This document shows, in pieces, positions 6,895 to 17,511 of a stretch of 64,000 bases of DNA. The number at the start of each line of letters is the position of its first letter. Position 1 is the stretch's first letter. The position numbers and the translations under genes were made by a program. The DNA comes from Bacteroidaceae bacterium. GTDB taxonomy: Bacteria; Bacteroidota; Bacteroidia; Bacteroidales; Bacteroidaceae. The stretch lies in contig JAEEZS010000072.1 of the NCBI GenBank assembly GCA_016291905.1, positions 1 through 64,000 of the forward strand, in the 5' to 3' direction. The notes under the pieces are model-generated. The model searched no databases. It was not told the DNA's origin and saw only the letters and a program-made list of their open reading frames with translations.

Positions 6895-9612
6895 TTAAAA
6901 TAATGTGAACTGGCCATCCTCCGACGTGGGAGAGGGAGAATCTGGGCTTTCAGGAGTTTCTGGGTTGTCTGAGGTTTCTGATATTTCTGGAATCTCAGGG
7001 GTAGCGGGTGCTTCAGGCTCAGTCGGCTCAGGGAAGCGCAGGGGCTCCAACTCCTCCACATTGGCAATACAGAACTGCGACACCCGTCTGCCACGCGCCT
7101 TCACGCTCTTGACATCCACAAATTGCTCCGCATCCACTTCCAACGGTGCTCTGTGAGCGTCGGGCTCACCAAAAGTAACAAGGAAGCGCGGATAGACCTG
7201 ATCGGAGAGGCAGACAAGACGGCTGTCCTTCCCCTCACCAAGCAGATTGTTTTTACGTGATGTGGCTTCGAACATAAATCGCTTCAGGTAAAGATAGCCC
7301 TTTTGTGTAGCGTCGAAGAGTACTGCCGTCCAAACTTTCTCGGGCGCATACTTCTCGATAATGAGCGTACCTGACTCGTAGTGGTTGTTTTGGTCAAAGT
7401 CGGTAGTGTAGTAATCGCCATTCTGCAACACGACGAGAATGCGGTCGCCGTTCTGGAACTCACCCAGATAGTCCCCGTGCCCATCGAAATCGAGGCGAAG
7501 AATATCACGATCGAACCAAACCTTTCGTCCACCAAGCGTAGAACCTCCGTGCGATTTCAATCCCACGCGCGTCACTTCCAAACGAGTCAGCAGATTACCC
7601 ATACTGCCGCGTCCCTTAATGGCAATCTCCGAGAAATCCTTGTCCATAAACTGCCGTTTCAGCCGAGGATTGGGCTTGAAGGACACTTTGATGATTTCTG
7701 CCTCGCCATTGGGGTTCGCCGTGAAATAGACGACACGGCTACCAGGTTTGCCCTGGGTAAGGTCGTACTCCTTGTCGCGCAGCAATCCCGTAGCGGCAAA
7801 CCGCTTGATGAAGAGCGGGCCATTCTTGCCATCACGATAGACTACGTTGTAAATAGTGCGTTTGTCGTTCTTTTTGAAAAGCCCCACCCAAAGCACACCT
7901 GTGCCTACAAACATCTTCTCCGCCACTTTGACCACCTTGTAGCGTCCATCCTTGTAGAAGAGAATGACGTCGTCGATGTCTGAGCAGTTAGTGACAAACT
8001 CGTCCTTTTTGAGCGATGTGCCGATGAATCCCTCCTCGCGGTTGATGTAGAGTTTTTGATTAGCCTCGATAACCTTGGCTGCCACGATATTCTCGAAACT
8101 GCGTATCTCTGTACGACGTGGGAAGGCTGCACCATATTTCTCTTTCAACATCTCAAACCAGCGGATGGTAACGGAGGTCATATCGGACAGCTCACGGTCA
8201 ATGGCCTCAATCTCAGCCTTAATGCGGGCAATAAGTTCATCGGCTTTGTCCTTATTGAACTTCAGGATGCGCGCCATCTTAATCTCCATCAGTTTGAGAA
8301 TATCATCCTTCGATACTTCACGAATGAATGTCGGGTACCAAGGCGTCAATCGCTCGTCAATATGCTCACAGGCGGCGTCCATATTCTTGGCGTTCTCAAA
8401 CTCTCTGTCTTTGTAAATACGCTCCTCAATAAAGATTTTCTCTAGCGAGCAGTAGTGGAACTGCTCTGTCAGTTCGTCGCGTCGGATTTGTAGTTCCTGC
8501 CGCAGCAGGTCCAGCGTGTTATCCACCGAGCGGCGCAACACGTCGCTCACACAAAGGAACTGCGGCTTCTGCTCGTCGATGACGCAACAGTTGGGCGAGA
8601 TGCTGACCTCACAGTCCGTGAAGGCATAGAGGGCATCAAGCGTCTTGTCGCTGCTGGCTCCAGGAGCAAGATGAACAAGGATTTCCACTTGTGCTGCGGT
8701 ATTATCGTCCACCTTGCGGATTTTGATTTTACCCTTCTCACCCGCCTTCAAGATGGAGTCGATAACGGTACTGGTGACTTTGCCGTAGGGAATCTCGCGG
8801 ATGGCCAGCGTCTTGTTATCTACCTTTTCTATTTTTGCACGCACGCGAAGAGCTCCACCACGCTCGCCGTCGTTGTAGCGGCTGACGTCAATGTAGCCGC
8901 CCGTCTGAAAATCAGGATAGAGCTGGAAGTCCTCACCCTTCAAATAGGCAACGGCAGCATCACAGATTTCGTTGAAGTTGTGCGGCAATATCTTGGACGA
9001 AAGACCGACGGCAATACCCTCAGCGCCCTGTGCCAACAACAGCGGGAACTTCACGGGCAGCGTCACGGGCTCCTTGTTGCGTCCGTCGTAGCTGAGCATC
9101 CATTCTGTAGTCTTGGGGTTGAACACCACTTCCAATGCAAACTTGCTTAGGCGTGCTTCGATGTATCGGGATGCCGCAGCAGCATCACCCGTCAGCACAT
9201 TGCCCCAGTTTCCCTGGCAATCGATGAGGAGTTCCTTTTGCCCCAAGTTCACCAAAGCATCGGCAATGGAGGCATCGCCGTGTGGATGAAACTGCATAGT
9301 GTGCCCCACGATATTGGCCACTTTATTGAATCGTCCGTCGTCGAGCCGCTTCATTGAATGGAGGATGCGACGCTGAACGGGTTTTAGTCCGTCGTTAAGG
9401 TGCGGCACGGCACGTTCAAGGATGACATAAGAAGCATAGTCAAGGAACCAGTTCTTGTACATTCCGCTCAGTTTGTACTTCTTGTCGGTCTCCTTGCCTT
9501 CTGGAATATGGTATGAGGAATGAACACCTGAGACATCCTCTGTTTGCTCCGATTTCACCGTTTCCTGCTCCTTGATTTCGTCCGTTTCGGCTGTTTTTTC
9601 GTCGTCTTTCAT
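6895..9612 (-). CDS. parC: DNA topoisomerase IV subunit A
   Basis: 905 residues from the ATG at 9612. A TTG start at 9636 is rejected because it lies inside the predicted -7 box. It is the breakage-reunion subunit of a type IIA topoisomerase that decatenates chromosomes. The catalytic tyrosine is Tyr150 in AASRYIEARL. A winged-helix/tower core is followed by a C-terminal beta-pinwheel domain. The last ~45 residues form a disordered acidic tail built of three-residue steps (PEIPEISETSDNPETPE). Assignment to ParC rather than GyrA rests on overall similarity to the Bacteroides parC-like group. First gene of the operon with the barrel protein and S41 peptidase. Confidence 0.85.
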   Translation of the reverse strand: MKDDEKTAETDEIKEQETVKSEQTEDVSGVHSSYHIPEGKETDKKYKLSGMYKNWFLDYASYVILERAVPHLNDGLKPVQRRILHSMKRLDDGRFNKVANIVGHTMQFHPHGDASIADALVNLGQKELLIDCQGNWGNVLTGDAAAASRYIEARLSKFALEVVFNPKTTEWMLSYDGRNKEPVTLPVKFPLLLAQGAEGIAVGLSSKILPHNFNEICDAAVAYLKGEDFQLYPDFQTGGYIDVSRYNDGERGGALRVRAKIEKVDNKTLAIREIPYGKVTSTVIDSILKAGEKGKIKIRKVDDNTAAQVEILVHLAPGASSDKTLDALYAFTDCEVSISPNCCVIDEQKPQFLCVSDVLRRSVDNTLDLLRQELQIRRDELTEQFHYCSLEKIFIEERIYKDREFENAKNMDAACEHIDERLTPWYPTFIREVSKDDILKLMEIKMARILKFNKDKADELIARIKAEIEAIDRELSDMTSVTIRWFEMLKEKYGAAFPRRTEIRSFENIVAAKVIEANQKLYINREEGFIGTSLKKDEFVTNCSDIDDVILFYKDGRYKVVKVAEKMFVGTGVLWVGLFKKNDKRTIYNVVYRDGKNGPLFIKRFAATGLLRDKEYDLTQGKPGSRVVYFTANPNGEAEIIKVSFKPNPRLKRQFMDKDFSEIAIKGRGSMGNLLTRLEVTRVGLKSHGGSTLGGRKVWFDRDILRLDFDGHGDYLGEFQNGDRILVVLQNGDYYTTDFDQNNHYESGTLIIEKYAPEKVWTAVLFDATQKGYLYLKRFMFEATSRKNNLLGEGKDSRLVCLSDQVYPRFLVTFGEPDAHRAPLEVDAEQFVDVKSVKARGRRVSQFCIANVEELEPLRFPEPTEPEAPATPEIPEISETSDNPETPESPDSPSPTSEDGQFTLF

Positions 9613-9633
9613 ATTTTCAACAAATAATCTTTG

Positions 9634-9641
9634 CAAAAATA
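9634..9641 (-). promoter_or_regulatory. -7 box (TATTTTTG) of parC
   Basis: It matches TAnnTTTG on the minus strand, 22 bp before the ATG at 9612. No good TTTG is visible at the -33 distance. It overlaps the divergent glyS leader region. Confidence 0.5.
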
Positions 9642-9700
9642 CGAACTTTCTTGAAAAAAATCACTTACTTTGCACCCCAAATTTCAAAAAAGAAGAAAAA

Positions 9701-11245
9701 ATGGCACAACAGGAAGACGTTTTTAAGAAAATTGTATCGCATTGCAAAGAGTACGGGTTCGTATTTCCCTCCAGTGAAATCTACGATGGATTAGGCGCCG
9801 TTTATGACTACGGACAAATGGGCGTTGAGCTGAAGAACAATATAAAGAGCTACTGGTGGCAGAGCATGGTGCTGCTCCATGACAACATCGTGGGCATCGA
9901 CTCGGCCATCTTCATGCACCCCACCATCTGGAAGGCCAGCGGACACGTGGATGCCTTCAACGATCCCCTCATCGACAACCGCGACAGCAAGAAGCGCTAT
10001 CGTGCCGACGTCCTTATTGAGGACCAGCTAGCTAAATATGACGAGAAAATTGAGAAGGAAGTGGCCAAGGCTCGCAAACGGTTTGGCGACAGTTTCGACG
10101 AGGCCCAATACCGCGCCACCTCAAAAAACGTCCTTGAGCATCAGGCCAAGCGTGACGCCCTGCACGAGCGCTATGCCGCGGCTATGAATGCCAACGATCT
10201 GAATGAGCTCAAACAGATCATCCTCGACGAAGGTATCGTCTGCCCCATCAGCGGCACCCGCAACTGGACGGACGTCCGCCAGTTCAACCTTATGTTCTCC
10301 ACCGAAATGGGCAGCACGGCTGACGCCAACATGAAAGTCTATCTCCGTCCTGAGACGGCACAGGGCATCTTCGTCAACTACCTTAACGTGCAAAAGACGG
10401 GCCGAATGAAGATTCCCTTTGGCATCGCCCAGATTGGCAAGGCCTTCCGCAACGAGATTGTTGCCCGCCAGTTCATCTTCCGTATGCGCGAGTTCGAGCA
10501 GATGGAGATGCAGTTCTTTGTTCGTCCTGGCAGCGAACTGGAGTGGTTCCCTAAGTGGAAGCAGACCCGTATGCAGTGGCATCAGGCTCTCGGCTTCGGC
10601 GCAGAGAACTACCGCTTCCACGACCACGACAAGCTGGCCCACTATGCCAACGCCGCTACAGACATCGAATTCCTTATGCCCTTCGGCTTTAAGGAAGTGG
10701 AAGGAATCCACAGCCGCACCAACTTCGACCTCAGCCAGCACGAGAAATATTCTGGCAAGAGTATCAAGTATTTCGACCCCGAACTCAATGAGAGTTACAC
10801 ACCCTACGTCATCGAGACCTCCATTGGCGTGGACCGTATGTTCCTCAGCGTGATGTGCGCCAGCTACAAGGAGGAAGCGCTGGAAGGCGGTGAGACCCGC
10901 GTTGTCCTCGCTCTACCCCCTGCCCTTGCCCCCGTCAAGCTCGCTATCCTGCCCCTCGTCCGCAAGGACGGCCTGCCCGAAAAGGCCCGCGAGATTTTCA
11001 ATGAGCTGAAATTCCACTTTAACTGCCAGTACGACGAAAAGGACTCCATCGGCAAGCGTTACCGCCGTCAGGATGCCATCGGCACTCCCTATTGCATCAC
11101 CGTGGACCACGATACACTCGAGGATAACTGCGTCACCCTGCGAAACCGCGACACGATGGAACAGGAGCGCGTACCCGTTGCTGAACTTGACCACCTGCTG
11201 GCCGACAAAGTAAGCCTTACCTCCCTGCTGAAGAAACTGAAATGA
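9701..11245 (+). CDS. glyS: Glycyl-tRNA synthetase, homodimeric class II
   Basis: 514 residues from the ATG at 9701; longer in-frame starts would run into parC. It charges tRNA-Gly in the cytoplasm. Class II motifs are visible: LRPETAQGIFVNY, the motif 2 region GIAQIGKAFRNEI, and motif 3 ETSIGVDRMFL. The N-terminal VFKKIVSHCKEYGFVFPSSEIYDG start is diagnostic of the single-chain alpha2 type. The anticodon-binding domain follows at about 400-500. It overlaps the FKBP lipoprotein gene by 4 bp (ATGA). Confidence 0.96.
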   Translation: MAQQEDVFKKIVSHCKEYGFVFPSSEIYDGLGAVYDYGQMGVELKNNIKSYWWQSMVLLHDNIVGIDSAIFMHPTIWKASGHVDAFNDPLIDNRDSKKRYRADVLIEDQLAKYDEKIEKEVAKARKRFGDSFDEAQYRATSKNVLEHQAKRDALHERYAAAMNANDLNELKQIILDEGIVCPISGTRNWTDVRQFNLMFSTEMGSTADANMKVYLRPETAQGIFVNYLNVQKTGRMKIPFGIAQIGKAFRNEIVARQFIFRMREFEQMEMQFFVRPGSELEWFPKWKQTRMQWHQALGFGAENYRFHDHDKLAHYANAATDIEFLMPFGFKEVEGIHSRTNFDLSQHEKYSGKSIKYFDPELNESYTPYVIETSIGVDRMFLSVMCASYKEEALEGGETRVVLALPPALAPVKLAILPLVRKDGLPEKAREIFNELKFHFNCQYDEKDSIGKRYRRQDAIGTPYCITVDHDTLEDNCVTLRNRDTMEQERVPVAELDHLLADKVSLTSLLKKLK

Positions 11246-11865
11246 GACACCCCAATCGACAAACCATCCTTCATGGCGCTTTCTTTGGCGTAGCGTTTCT
11301 TCTCCTAGCCCTCACTTCCTGCCAAGAGGCGGAAGAGGTTGATGAGTACGACAACTGGCAAGCACGGTGCGAGGCATACATCGACTCCATAGCCCGAGTA
11401 GCCTCCACAAATGCTGACGGCAAGTGGAAGACTATCCGTTCGTTTACTCTCGTTGACAAAGACGTCGATGGTAAGACGGCAACCTGGGGTACAGAAGACT
11501 ACGTCTATTGCCACGTAGAGCAGGCAGGTAGCAGCAACGTCGTGCCTCTTTTCACCGATACTGTGTGCGTCAACTATCGCGGACGTCTTATGCCTACGAC
11601 TGCCCATCCCGAAGGCTACGTCTTCGACCAATCGTTCAAGGGAGAAGTGAATCCTAAGTTCAACATCGCCAAGAAGTTTGAGGTGGGAGCTCTCACCGTT
11701 GGAGTCAGTACAGCCATCCAGCAGATGCACGTGGGCGATGTTTGGCGTATCTATATTCCCGCTGCTCTAGGCTACGGTTCGTCAGACCAGAAAACCAGCA
11801 GTGGCATCCCCGCTTACTCCGCCCTCATCTTCGATATGAACCTCGTTCAGATTATTAAGCCTTAA
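11242..11865 (+). CDS. FKBP-type peptidyl-prolyl isomerase lipoprotein
   Basis: 207 residues. A lipoprotein signal ends at the LTSC lipobox (Cys27). The FKBP domain occupies about residues 95-205: VNYRGRLMP, VFDQSFKG, a VGVSTAIQQMHVGDVWRIYIPAALGYGS core and LIFDMNLVQI. It catalyses prolyl cis-trans isomerisation and probably assists envelope protein folding in the periplasm. It is translationally coupled to glyS (4-bp overlap) and followed by a rho-independent terminator. The coupling to glyS has no obvious functional logic. Confidence 0.92.
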   Translation: MRHPNRQTILHGAFFGVAFLLLALTSCQEAEEVDEYDNWQARCEAYIDSIARVASTNADGKWKTIRSFTLVDKDVDGKTATWGTEDYVYCHVEQAGSSNVVPLFTDTVCVNYRGRLMPTTAHPEGYVFDQSFKGEVNPKFNIAKKFEVGALTVGVSTAIQQMHVGDVWRIYIPAALGYGSSDQKTSSGIPAYSALIFDMNLVQIIKP

Positions 11866-11915
11866 CAACTCCTTAATATAGGTTTTTTCGTTGCCCTTAC
11901 AACGATTTACAAATT

Positions 11916-11949
11916 GCGTCCACGTTCATTTAGAAGTGGACGCTTTTTT
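11916..11949 (+). terminator. Rho-independent terminator after glyS-FKBP
   Basis: Stem GCGTCCAC (11916-11923) with GTGGACGC (11936-11943), loop 12 nt, followed by six T. Confidence 0.9.
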
Positions 11950-12216
11950 ATGTATAATGAATCAGCAAAAGAGAAAAAAAGTAATGGCACAAGCGACCGA
12001 ATGAAAGCGGATGTGGACAACCTAATAAACCAAACCATTTACAAAACGGGAAACTCTTCTGCGAAAAGGTAGCGCGAGAAACATGATACAGAGACTTTCT
12101 AGGAAACATCTGCGTGCTAATTGATGGGATTTTTCCCAAAAACAAAAGACTGAAGGGGAGAAAATGAGGAAACAATGAACTTTTTTAGGAGTTTTCCACA
12201 AAAAAACAAGAAAAAG
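11950..12216. other. Spacer without recognisable gene
   Basis: About 270 bp between the terminator and the methylase promoter. A minus-strand reading frame crosses it but has no start context or family resemblance and runs back through the plus-strand promoter. I see nothing else in it. Confidence 0.5.
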
Positions 12217-12248
12217 TTTGTGCGATAAAAATACTTTGATTACTTTTG
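12217..12248 (+). promoter_or_regulatory. Promoter of the Dam-family gene
   Basis: TTTG (12217-12220), 20 bp, TACTTTTG (12241-12248). The -33 context AAAAAGTTTGTGCG also occurs at the promoter of the large discoidin protein (52927-52940). Confidence 0.75.
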
Positions 12249-12303
12249 CGCAATTAACAGGAAAGTATACCATAAGGAACCAAGTAAGACCTCGGATTTG
12301 CAA

Positions 12304-13209
12304 ATGGCAGGAAAGAACATCGGTGCACGACCCTTCATCCGTTGGCAAGGAGCAAAGTGCCAGTATCTACGCATACTTACACAGGCCCTTCCCGCCGATT
12401 TCGCCAACACCCCTGACGTCACGTACATCGAACCTTTTGTAGGCAGCGGTTCAATGCTATTCCATATGCTGCAAACCTACCCCAACATCACACGTGCCGT
12501 CATCAACGATAACAATCTCGACCTGATGCGCGTCTATAACACCGTGCGAGACCGAGCCTCGGAGCTAATCAGCGAGCTAAAGCAGATTCAGAAACAGTTC
12601 CTTTCGTTAGACGAAACAAAGCGTGCCCACTATTTCGACGAAGCCCGCGAGGAGTTCAGCGAGCGCCTTGTTGACGGCATTCGCCACGCAGCGTTATTCA
12701 TTTTTCTCAACAAAACAAGCGTGGGCGGACATGGGCTGAAATATCATGCGGCCCGACGCTATGACATTTGCGAGGAGGCCGTGCTGTTAGCGGACTCAAA
12801 GGTGCTGAAAGACGTCAATATCCTCTGTGACGACTTCGAGAAAACCTACAACGAGGCGTGTGGCAACACATTCTTCTTCCTCGACCCACCCTGCGCCAAC
12901 GGAAGCCATACGCCCGAATGGAGCAGTCGAGAGCATGTGAGGCTGAAAAAGTTCTGCGATTTACTGAACTTCCGCCATTTCGACTGGATGCTGACGGGTA
13001 GCGATTGCCGCAGCAAACGCCTTTCCAGCAACGGTGTGGAACAGCTTTACAGCAACTACGACATCCAGCGCATATGGACGCCACAAGCCATTAAGGCCAC
13101 GCCCGAGCAACGCGAAAAACAGCCGTCCGAGCTGCTTATCCGCAACTTCCAGCGCGAAATCCTGTCGCTGCGCAACCTTCAGTGCACCCAGCTTTCCCTG
13201 GCATTCTGA
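12304..13209 (+). CDS. Divergent Dam-family (D12 class) adenine methyltransferase homologue, possibly inactive
   Basis: 301 residues from the ATG at 12304 (TTG at 12298 rejected). Fold-level signatures of the DpnM/Dam group are present: RPFIRWQGAK at the N-terminus, SAM motif I YIEPFVGSGSMLFHML, LIFLNKT-like IFLNKTSVGG, TFFFLDPP, and the C-terminal NYDIQRIW...ELLIRNF. However, the catalytic motif usually DPPY reads DPPC, replacing the aromatic residue that stacks on the flipped adenine. The usual FNGLYR...SKG..N.P.G.Y segment after FLNKT is shortened to GGHGLKYHAARRYD, and the serine-rich loop after DPPY is lost. The frame is intact, with a consensus promoter. It could be an inactive DNA- or SAM-binding relative or an enzyme with changed specificity. 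Confidence 0.8.
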   Translation: MAGKNIGARPFIRWQGAKCQYLRILTQALPADFANTPDVTYIEPFVGSGSMLFHMLQTYPNITRAVINDNNLDLMRVYNTVRDRASELISELKQIQKQFLSLDETKRAHYFDEAREEFSERLVDGIRHAALFIFLNKTSVGGHGLKYHAARRYDICEEAVLLADSKVLKDVNILCDDFEKTYNEACGNTFFFLDPPCANGSHTPEWSSREHVRLKKFCDLLNFRHFDWMLTGSDCRSKRLSSNGVEQLYSNYDIQRIWTPQAIKATPEQREKQPSELLIRNFQREILSLRNLQCTQLSLAF

Positions 13210-13220
13210 AAACCATCCTA

Positions 13221-13907
13221 ATGGACATCGTTCACTACTTCATCCAGCAGGGAGAGGGAGAACCGCTCATCCTACTGCACGGCAATGGGGAGGACAATTC
13301 CTATTTCGACCATCAGATGGACACCTTCGCGGCAGCAGGCTATCGCGTCATTGCCATCGACACGCGGGGACACGGAACTACACCTCGTGGCACAGCGCCC
13401 TTTACCATTCGTCAGTTTGCCGACGATTTACTGGGCTTTATGGACTTGCAGGGCATCGCAAAAGCGCATCTGCTCGGTTTCTCAGACGGAGGGAACATCG
13501 CCCTGGTCTTTGCCTTGAATCACCCTGAGCGAGTGGATAAACTCATCCTGAACGGCGCAAACCTAGACACCTCGGGAGTGAAACGGAAGTACCAGATTCC
13601 TATTGAACTGGGCTATCGAATGACGAAGTTGTTTGCCCGCCGAAGCGAGGATGCCCTACGTAAGACAGAGCTGTTGGGCTTAATGGTAAACGACCCGAAC
13701 ATAGCCCCCGCGGAACTGGAGCGGATATTTGCTCAAACGCTCGTCATTGCAGGCACCAATGATATGATAAAAGAGACTCACACGCGCCTCATCGCCGAGC
13801 ATATACCCAACGCCAAACTCGTCCTCATTGAGGGCGACCATTTCATTGCCAACAAGCGGCCCGAGGCATTCAACAGCGCTGTGCTGGAATTCCTTAAATC
13901 AGCTTAA
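13221..13907 (+). CDS. Alpha/beta-fold hydrolase
   Basis: 228 residues from the ATG at 13221, 11 bp after the methylase homologue. Canonical alpha/beta hydrolase features: oxyanion motif LLHGNGEDN (about 20-28), nucleophile elbow GFSDGG with Ser88, acid region IAGTNDMI and catalytic His in EGDHF (about 213). Such enzymes hydrolyse esters or similar bonds; the substrate cannot be read from sequence. No signal peptide, so cytoplasmic. Probably cotranscribed with the upstream gene. It is convergent with the zinc-ribbon gene 18 bp away. Confidence 0.88.
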   Translation: MDIVHYFIQQGEGEPLILLHGNGEDNSYFDHQMDTFAAAGYRVIAIDTRGHGTTPRGTAPFTIRQFADDLLGFMDLQGIAKAHLLGFSDGGNIALVFALNHPERVDKLILNGANLDTSGVKRKYQIPIELGYRMTKLFARRSEDALRKTELLGLMVNDPNIAPAELERIFAQTLVIAGTNDMIKETHTRLIAEHIPNAKLVLIEGDHFIANKRPEAFNSAVLEFLKSA

Positions 13908-13925
13908 GACTGCTCTGTCAGCCGA

Positions 13926-14708
13926 TTAGTCCAAGATGCGGAACTTGCCAATAAAGGGGAGTTCGCGGGCTTTGCCTGTGACAGCGTTGATGATGCCGAG
14001 GATGGCAAAGACGACGGTAATCACTTCTGCCACCGAGAAAATCCAGCCCACGTGAGGGAAGCGGGCGAGGAAGGCCAAGATGACGGAGAAAATGAAGAGG
14101 ATGATGCCCTGGTTGGTATGGAAGCGGGCATACTTGCTGTCCTTGCCTGCAATGAGGGGGACGAGAAAGAGGATGCCCAAGTAGGCAAAGAGGGAGATGA
14201 TCTTGTAGTTCTCCACATCGGCGGGGTCGTAGTCAGAGGTGCTGTCGGGGGTATTCATTGCCTTGTCGAAACCCTGCTTGGCCTTGTCGTTGAACTTGGT
14301 GAAGGTCTCGTCTTCCTTGAGTTTCTCAAAGCCTTCCTTGGCTTTGTCGCCGATTTTGTCGGCCACCTTCTTGGCAGCGGCCCCCAGCTCGCCAAGGGCT
14401 TCAGAGAGGTCGTCGGCGACGGAGGCTTTGGGGGATTCGGAGTCGTTAAGGTCATTATAGTCCCGAGAGTCTTTAGAGTCATCAAAGTCCCGAGAGTCTT
14501 TAGGGTCATTAAAGTCCTGGGAGTCTTTAGGGTCATCAAGGCGCTTAGGGTCTTCAGCGTCTTTGGGGACCTCGGGTTCTTCAGGAGCAGGTTCAGAGGT
14601 TTCGGCAGCGGGTTCTGCCACTTCTTCCAAGGGAGTGCCGCAGGAGGTGCAATAACGAGAATCGGTATCAGCGGCAAAGATCAGACCGCAGCGGGGACAT
14701 TTCTTCAT
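13926..14708 (-). CDS. Zinc-ribbon membrane protein with DUF4870-like C-terminus and 9-bp-repeat linker
   Basis: 260 residues from the ATG at 14708. The N-terminus is a zinc ribbon (CPRCG...YCTSCG, residues 4-25). Next comes a Pro/Glu-rich stretch and an acidic disordered tract made of DPKDSQDF-like repeats (about 48-89). A helical segment (LSEALGELGAAAKKVADKIG) follows, then about 100 hydrophobic residues with three membrane spans resembling DUF4870 proteins. The linker is encoded by fourteen tandem 9-bp units (14442-14567). Function unknown; zinc-ribbon/membrane fusions of this layout are common in Bacteroidales. The long in-frame extension upstream is antisense to nothing but overlaps the next gene and is rejected. 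Confidence 0.75.
   Translation of the reverse strand: MKKCPRCGLIFAADTDSRYCTSCGTPLEEVAEPAAETSEPAPEEPEVPKDAEDPKRLDDPKDSQDFNDPKDSRDFDDSKDSRDYNDLNDSESPKASVADDLSEALGELGAAAKKVADKIGDKAKEGFEKLKEDETFTKFNDKAKQGFDKAMNTPDSTSDYDPADVENYKIISLFAYLGILFLVPLIAGKDSKYARFHTNQGIILFIFSVILAFLARFPHVGWIFSVAEVITVVFAILGIINAVTGKARELPFIGKFRILD
14442..14567 (-). repeat. Fourteen in-frame 9-bp units inside the zinc-ribbon gene
   Basis: Read on the plus strand the units are GTCGTTAAG, GTCATTATA, GTCCCGAGA, GTCTTTAGA and so on to GTCTTTGGG at 14559-14567, all in register. A higher-order 27-bp period is also visible (three units). The same unit family is found in the permease gene at 18138-18200. Confidence 0.9.
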
Positions 14709-14773
14709 AGGGATGCGTTGGGATTGATAAGGGTTATGGGAGGAATGAGAACTATAAAAAAGGAGGGGGAGGG

Positions 14774-15373
14774 TTAGATGAGGTGCTGGTTGTGGAGCTC
14801 GGAGGTAACCAGAAGGAGCTCGTCGTACCAAGCTTGGCCGAAGGCGCGGACAAGGGGTTCGCGGAGGTAGAGATAGAGGGGAGTACCTTCGCGCTGACCT
14901 TTGAGGACGGCCGACTGACAGATGTCCCAACGGTTGTAGTTGAGGGCATAGCATTCGCCGAAGCGGCTGACGCGGATGGGATAGAGGTGGCAGCTGAGGG
15001 GTTTCTGGAATGGAATGCGGTGCTCGCGGTAAGCCTTTTCGATGGCACAAAGGGTTGGCTGGGAGCCTTGAGAAGAAGAATCGAGAGGCTTCTGGCAAAA
15101 GACACAATGCTTGCCGTGGACGATGGAGGTAACGAGCTCGCCCGAGGGGTCGGAATAGGCAACACCCTGGCGGGCGATAACTTCGCGTGCCTCGTCGGTC
15201 AGGTCTTCTTCTATCTCAGGCAGAAGGGATTCTATCTCTGCCACTTCGTCGAGGGTAACGGGGGCTCCTGCATCGCCTTCCACACAACAGGTACCGTGGC
15301 AGGCTGCGAGGTCGCAGGCGAAGGGTTTCGTCAGGACATCGAAGGAGACCAGGACATTGCCGACTTGTACCAC
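14774..15373 (-). CDS. DUF3109 family cysteine-cluster protein
   Basis: 199 residues from a GTG at 15373 (VQVGNVLVSFDVL start matches the family's usual beginning). Cysteines cluster as FACDLAACHGTCC at residues 19-31, with others in HCVFCQK, PTLCAIEKA, LSCHLYPIRV and WDICQSA; this is the pattern of the DUF3109/YkgJ-like group, which is thought to bind a metal or iron-sulfur centre (family knowledge, biochemical role unknown). It lies 51 bp downstream of gyrB on the same strand, as in other Bacteroidetes. Cytoplasmic. Confidence 0.88.
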   Translation of the reverse strand: MVQVGNVLVSFDVLTKPFACDLAACHGTCCVEGDAGAPVTLDEVAEIESLLPEIEEDLTDEAREVIARQGVAYSDPSGELVTSIVHGKHCVFCQKPLDSSSQGSQPTLCAIEKAYREHRIPFQKPLSCHLYPIRVSRFGECYALNYNRWDICQSAVLKGQREGTPLYLYLREPLVRAFGQAWYDELLLVTSELHNQHLI

Positions 15374-15393
15374 GGGAAGGAGAAAACGCTTAC

Positions 15394-15418
15394 TGTCACA
15401 CTGTCACAGGATGTCACA
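15394..15418. repeat. Three TGTCACA words downstream of gyrB
   Basis: TGTCACA occurs at 15394, 15402 and 15412 (spacing 8 and 10 bp), between gyrB and the DUF3109 gene. A similar trio lies at 17512-17535 on the other side of gyrB. Confidence 0.6.
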
Positions 15419-15424
15419 CGGGCG

Positions 15425-17389
<1,965 letters not shown>

Positions 17390-17416
17390 TTATCGTGTGC
17401 GAATATAAAAACCTTG

Positions 17417-17424
17417 CAAAGGTA
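17417..17424 (-). promoter_or_regulatory. -7 box (TACCTTTG) of gyrB
   Basis: Exact TAnnTTTG match on the minus strand, 27 bp before the ATG at 17389. A TTGC at 17444-17447 lies 19 bp further upstream and may act as -33. Confidence 0.6.
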
Positions 17425-17511
17425 CTCAATTATTTTGACCTGTGCAAGGTTTTCGCTCGCTTTTTAAATTTAAAAATGTACGCGCGTGTGCGTGTGCGCG
17501 AACCAGCCTGG

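Noticed and set aside
9612-9636. TTG start for parC
   Set aside because: The TTG sits inside the TATTTTTG -7 box, so it would not be transcribed; ATG at 9612 is used.
12022-12348. Minus-strand 108-codon frame in the spacer before the Dam-family gene
   Set aside because: It runs back through the methylase start and promoter, lacks a promoter of its own and reads as low-plausibility hydrophobic sequence.
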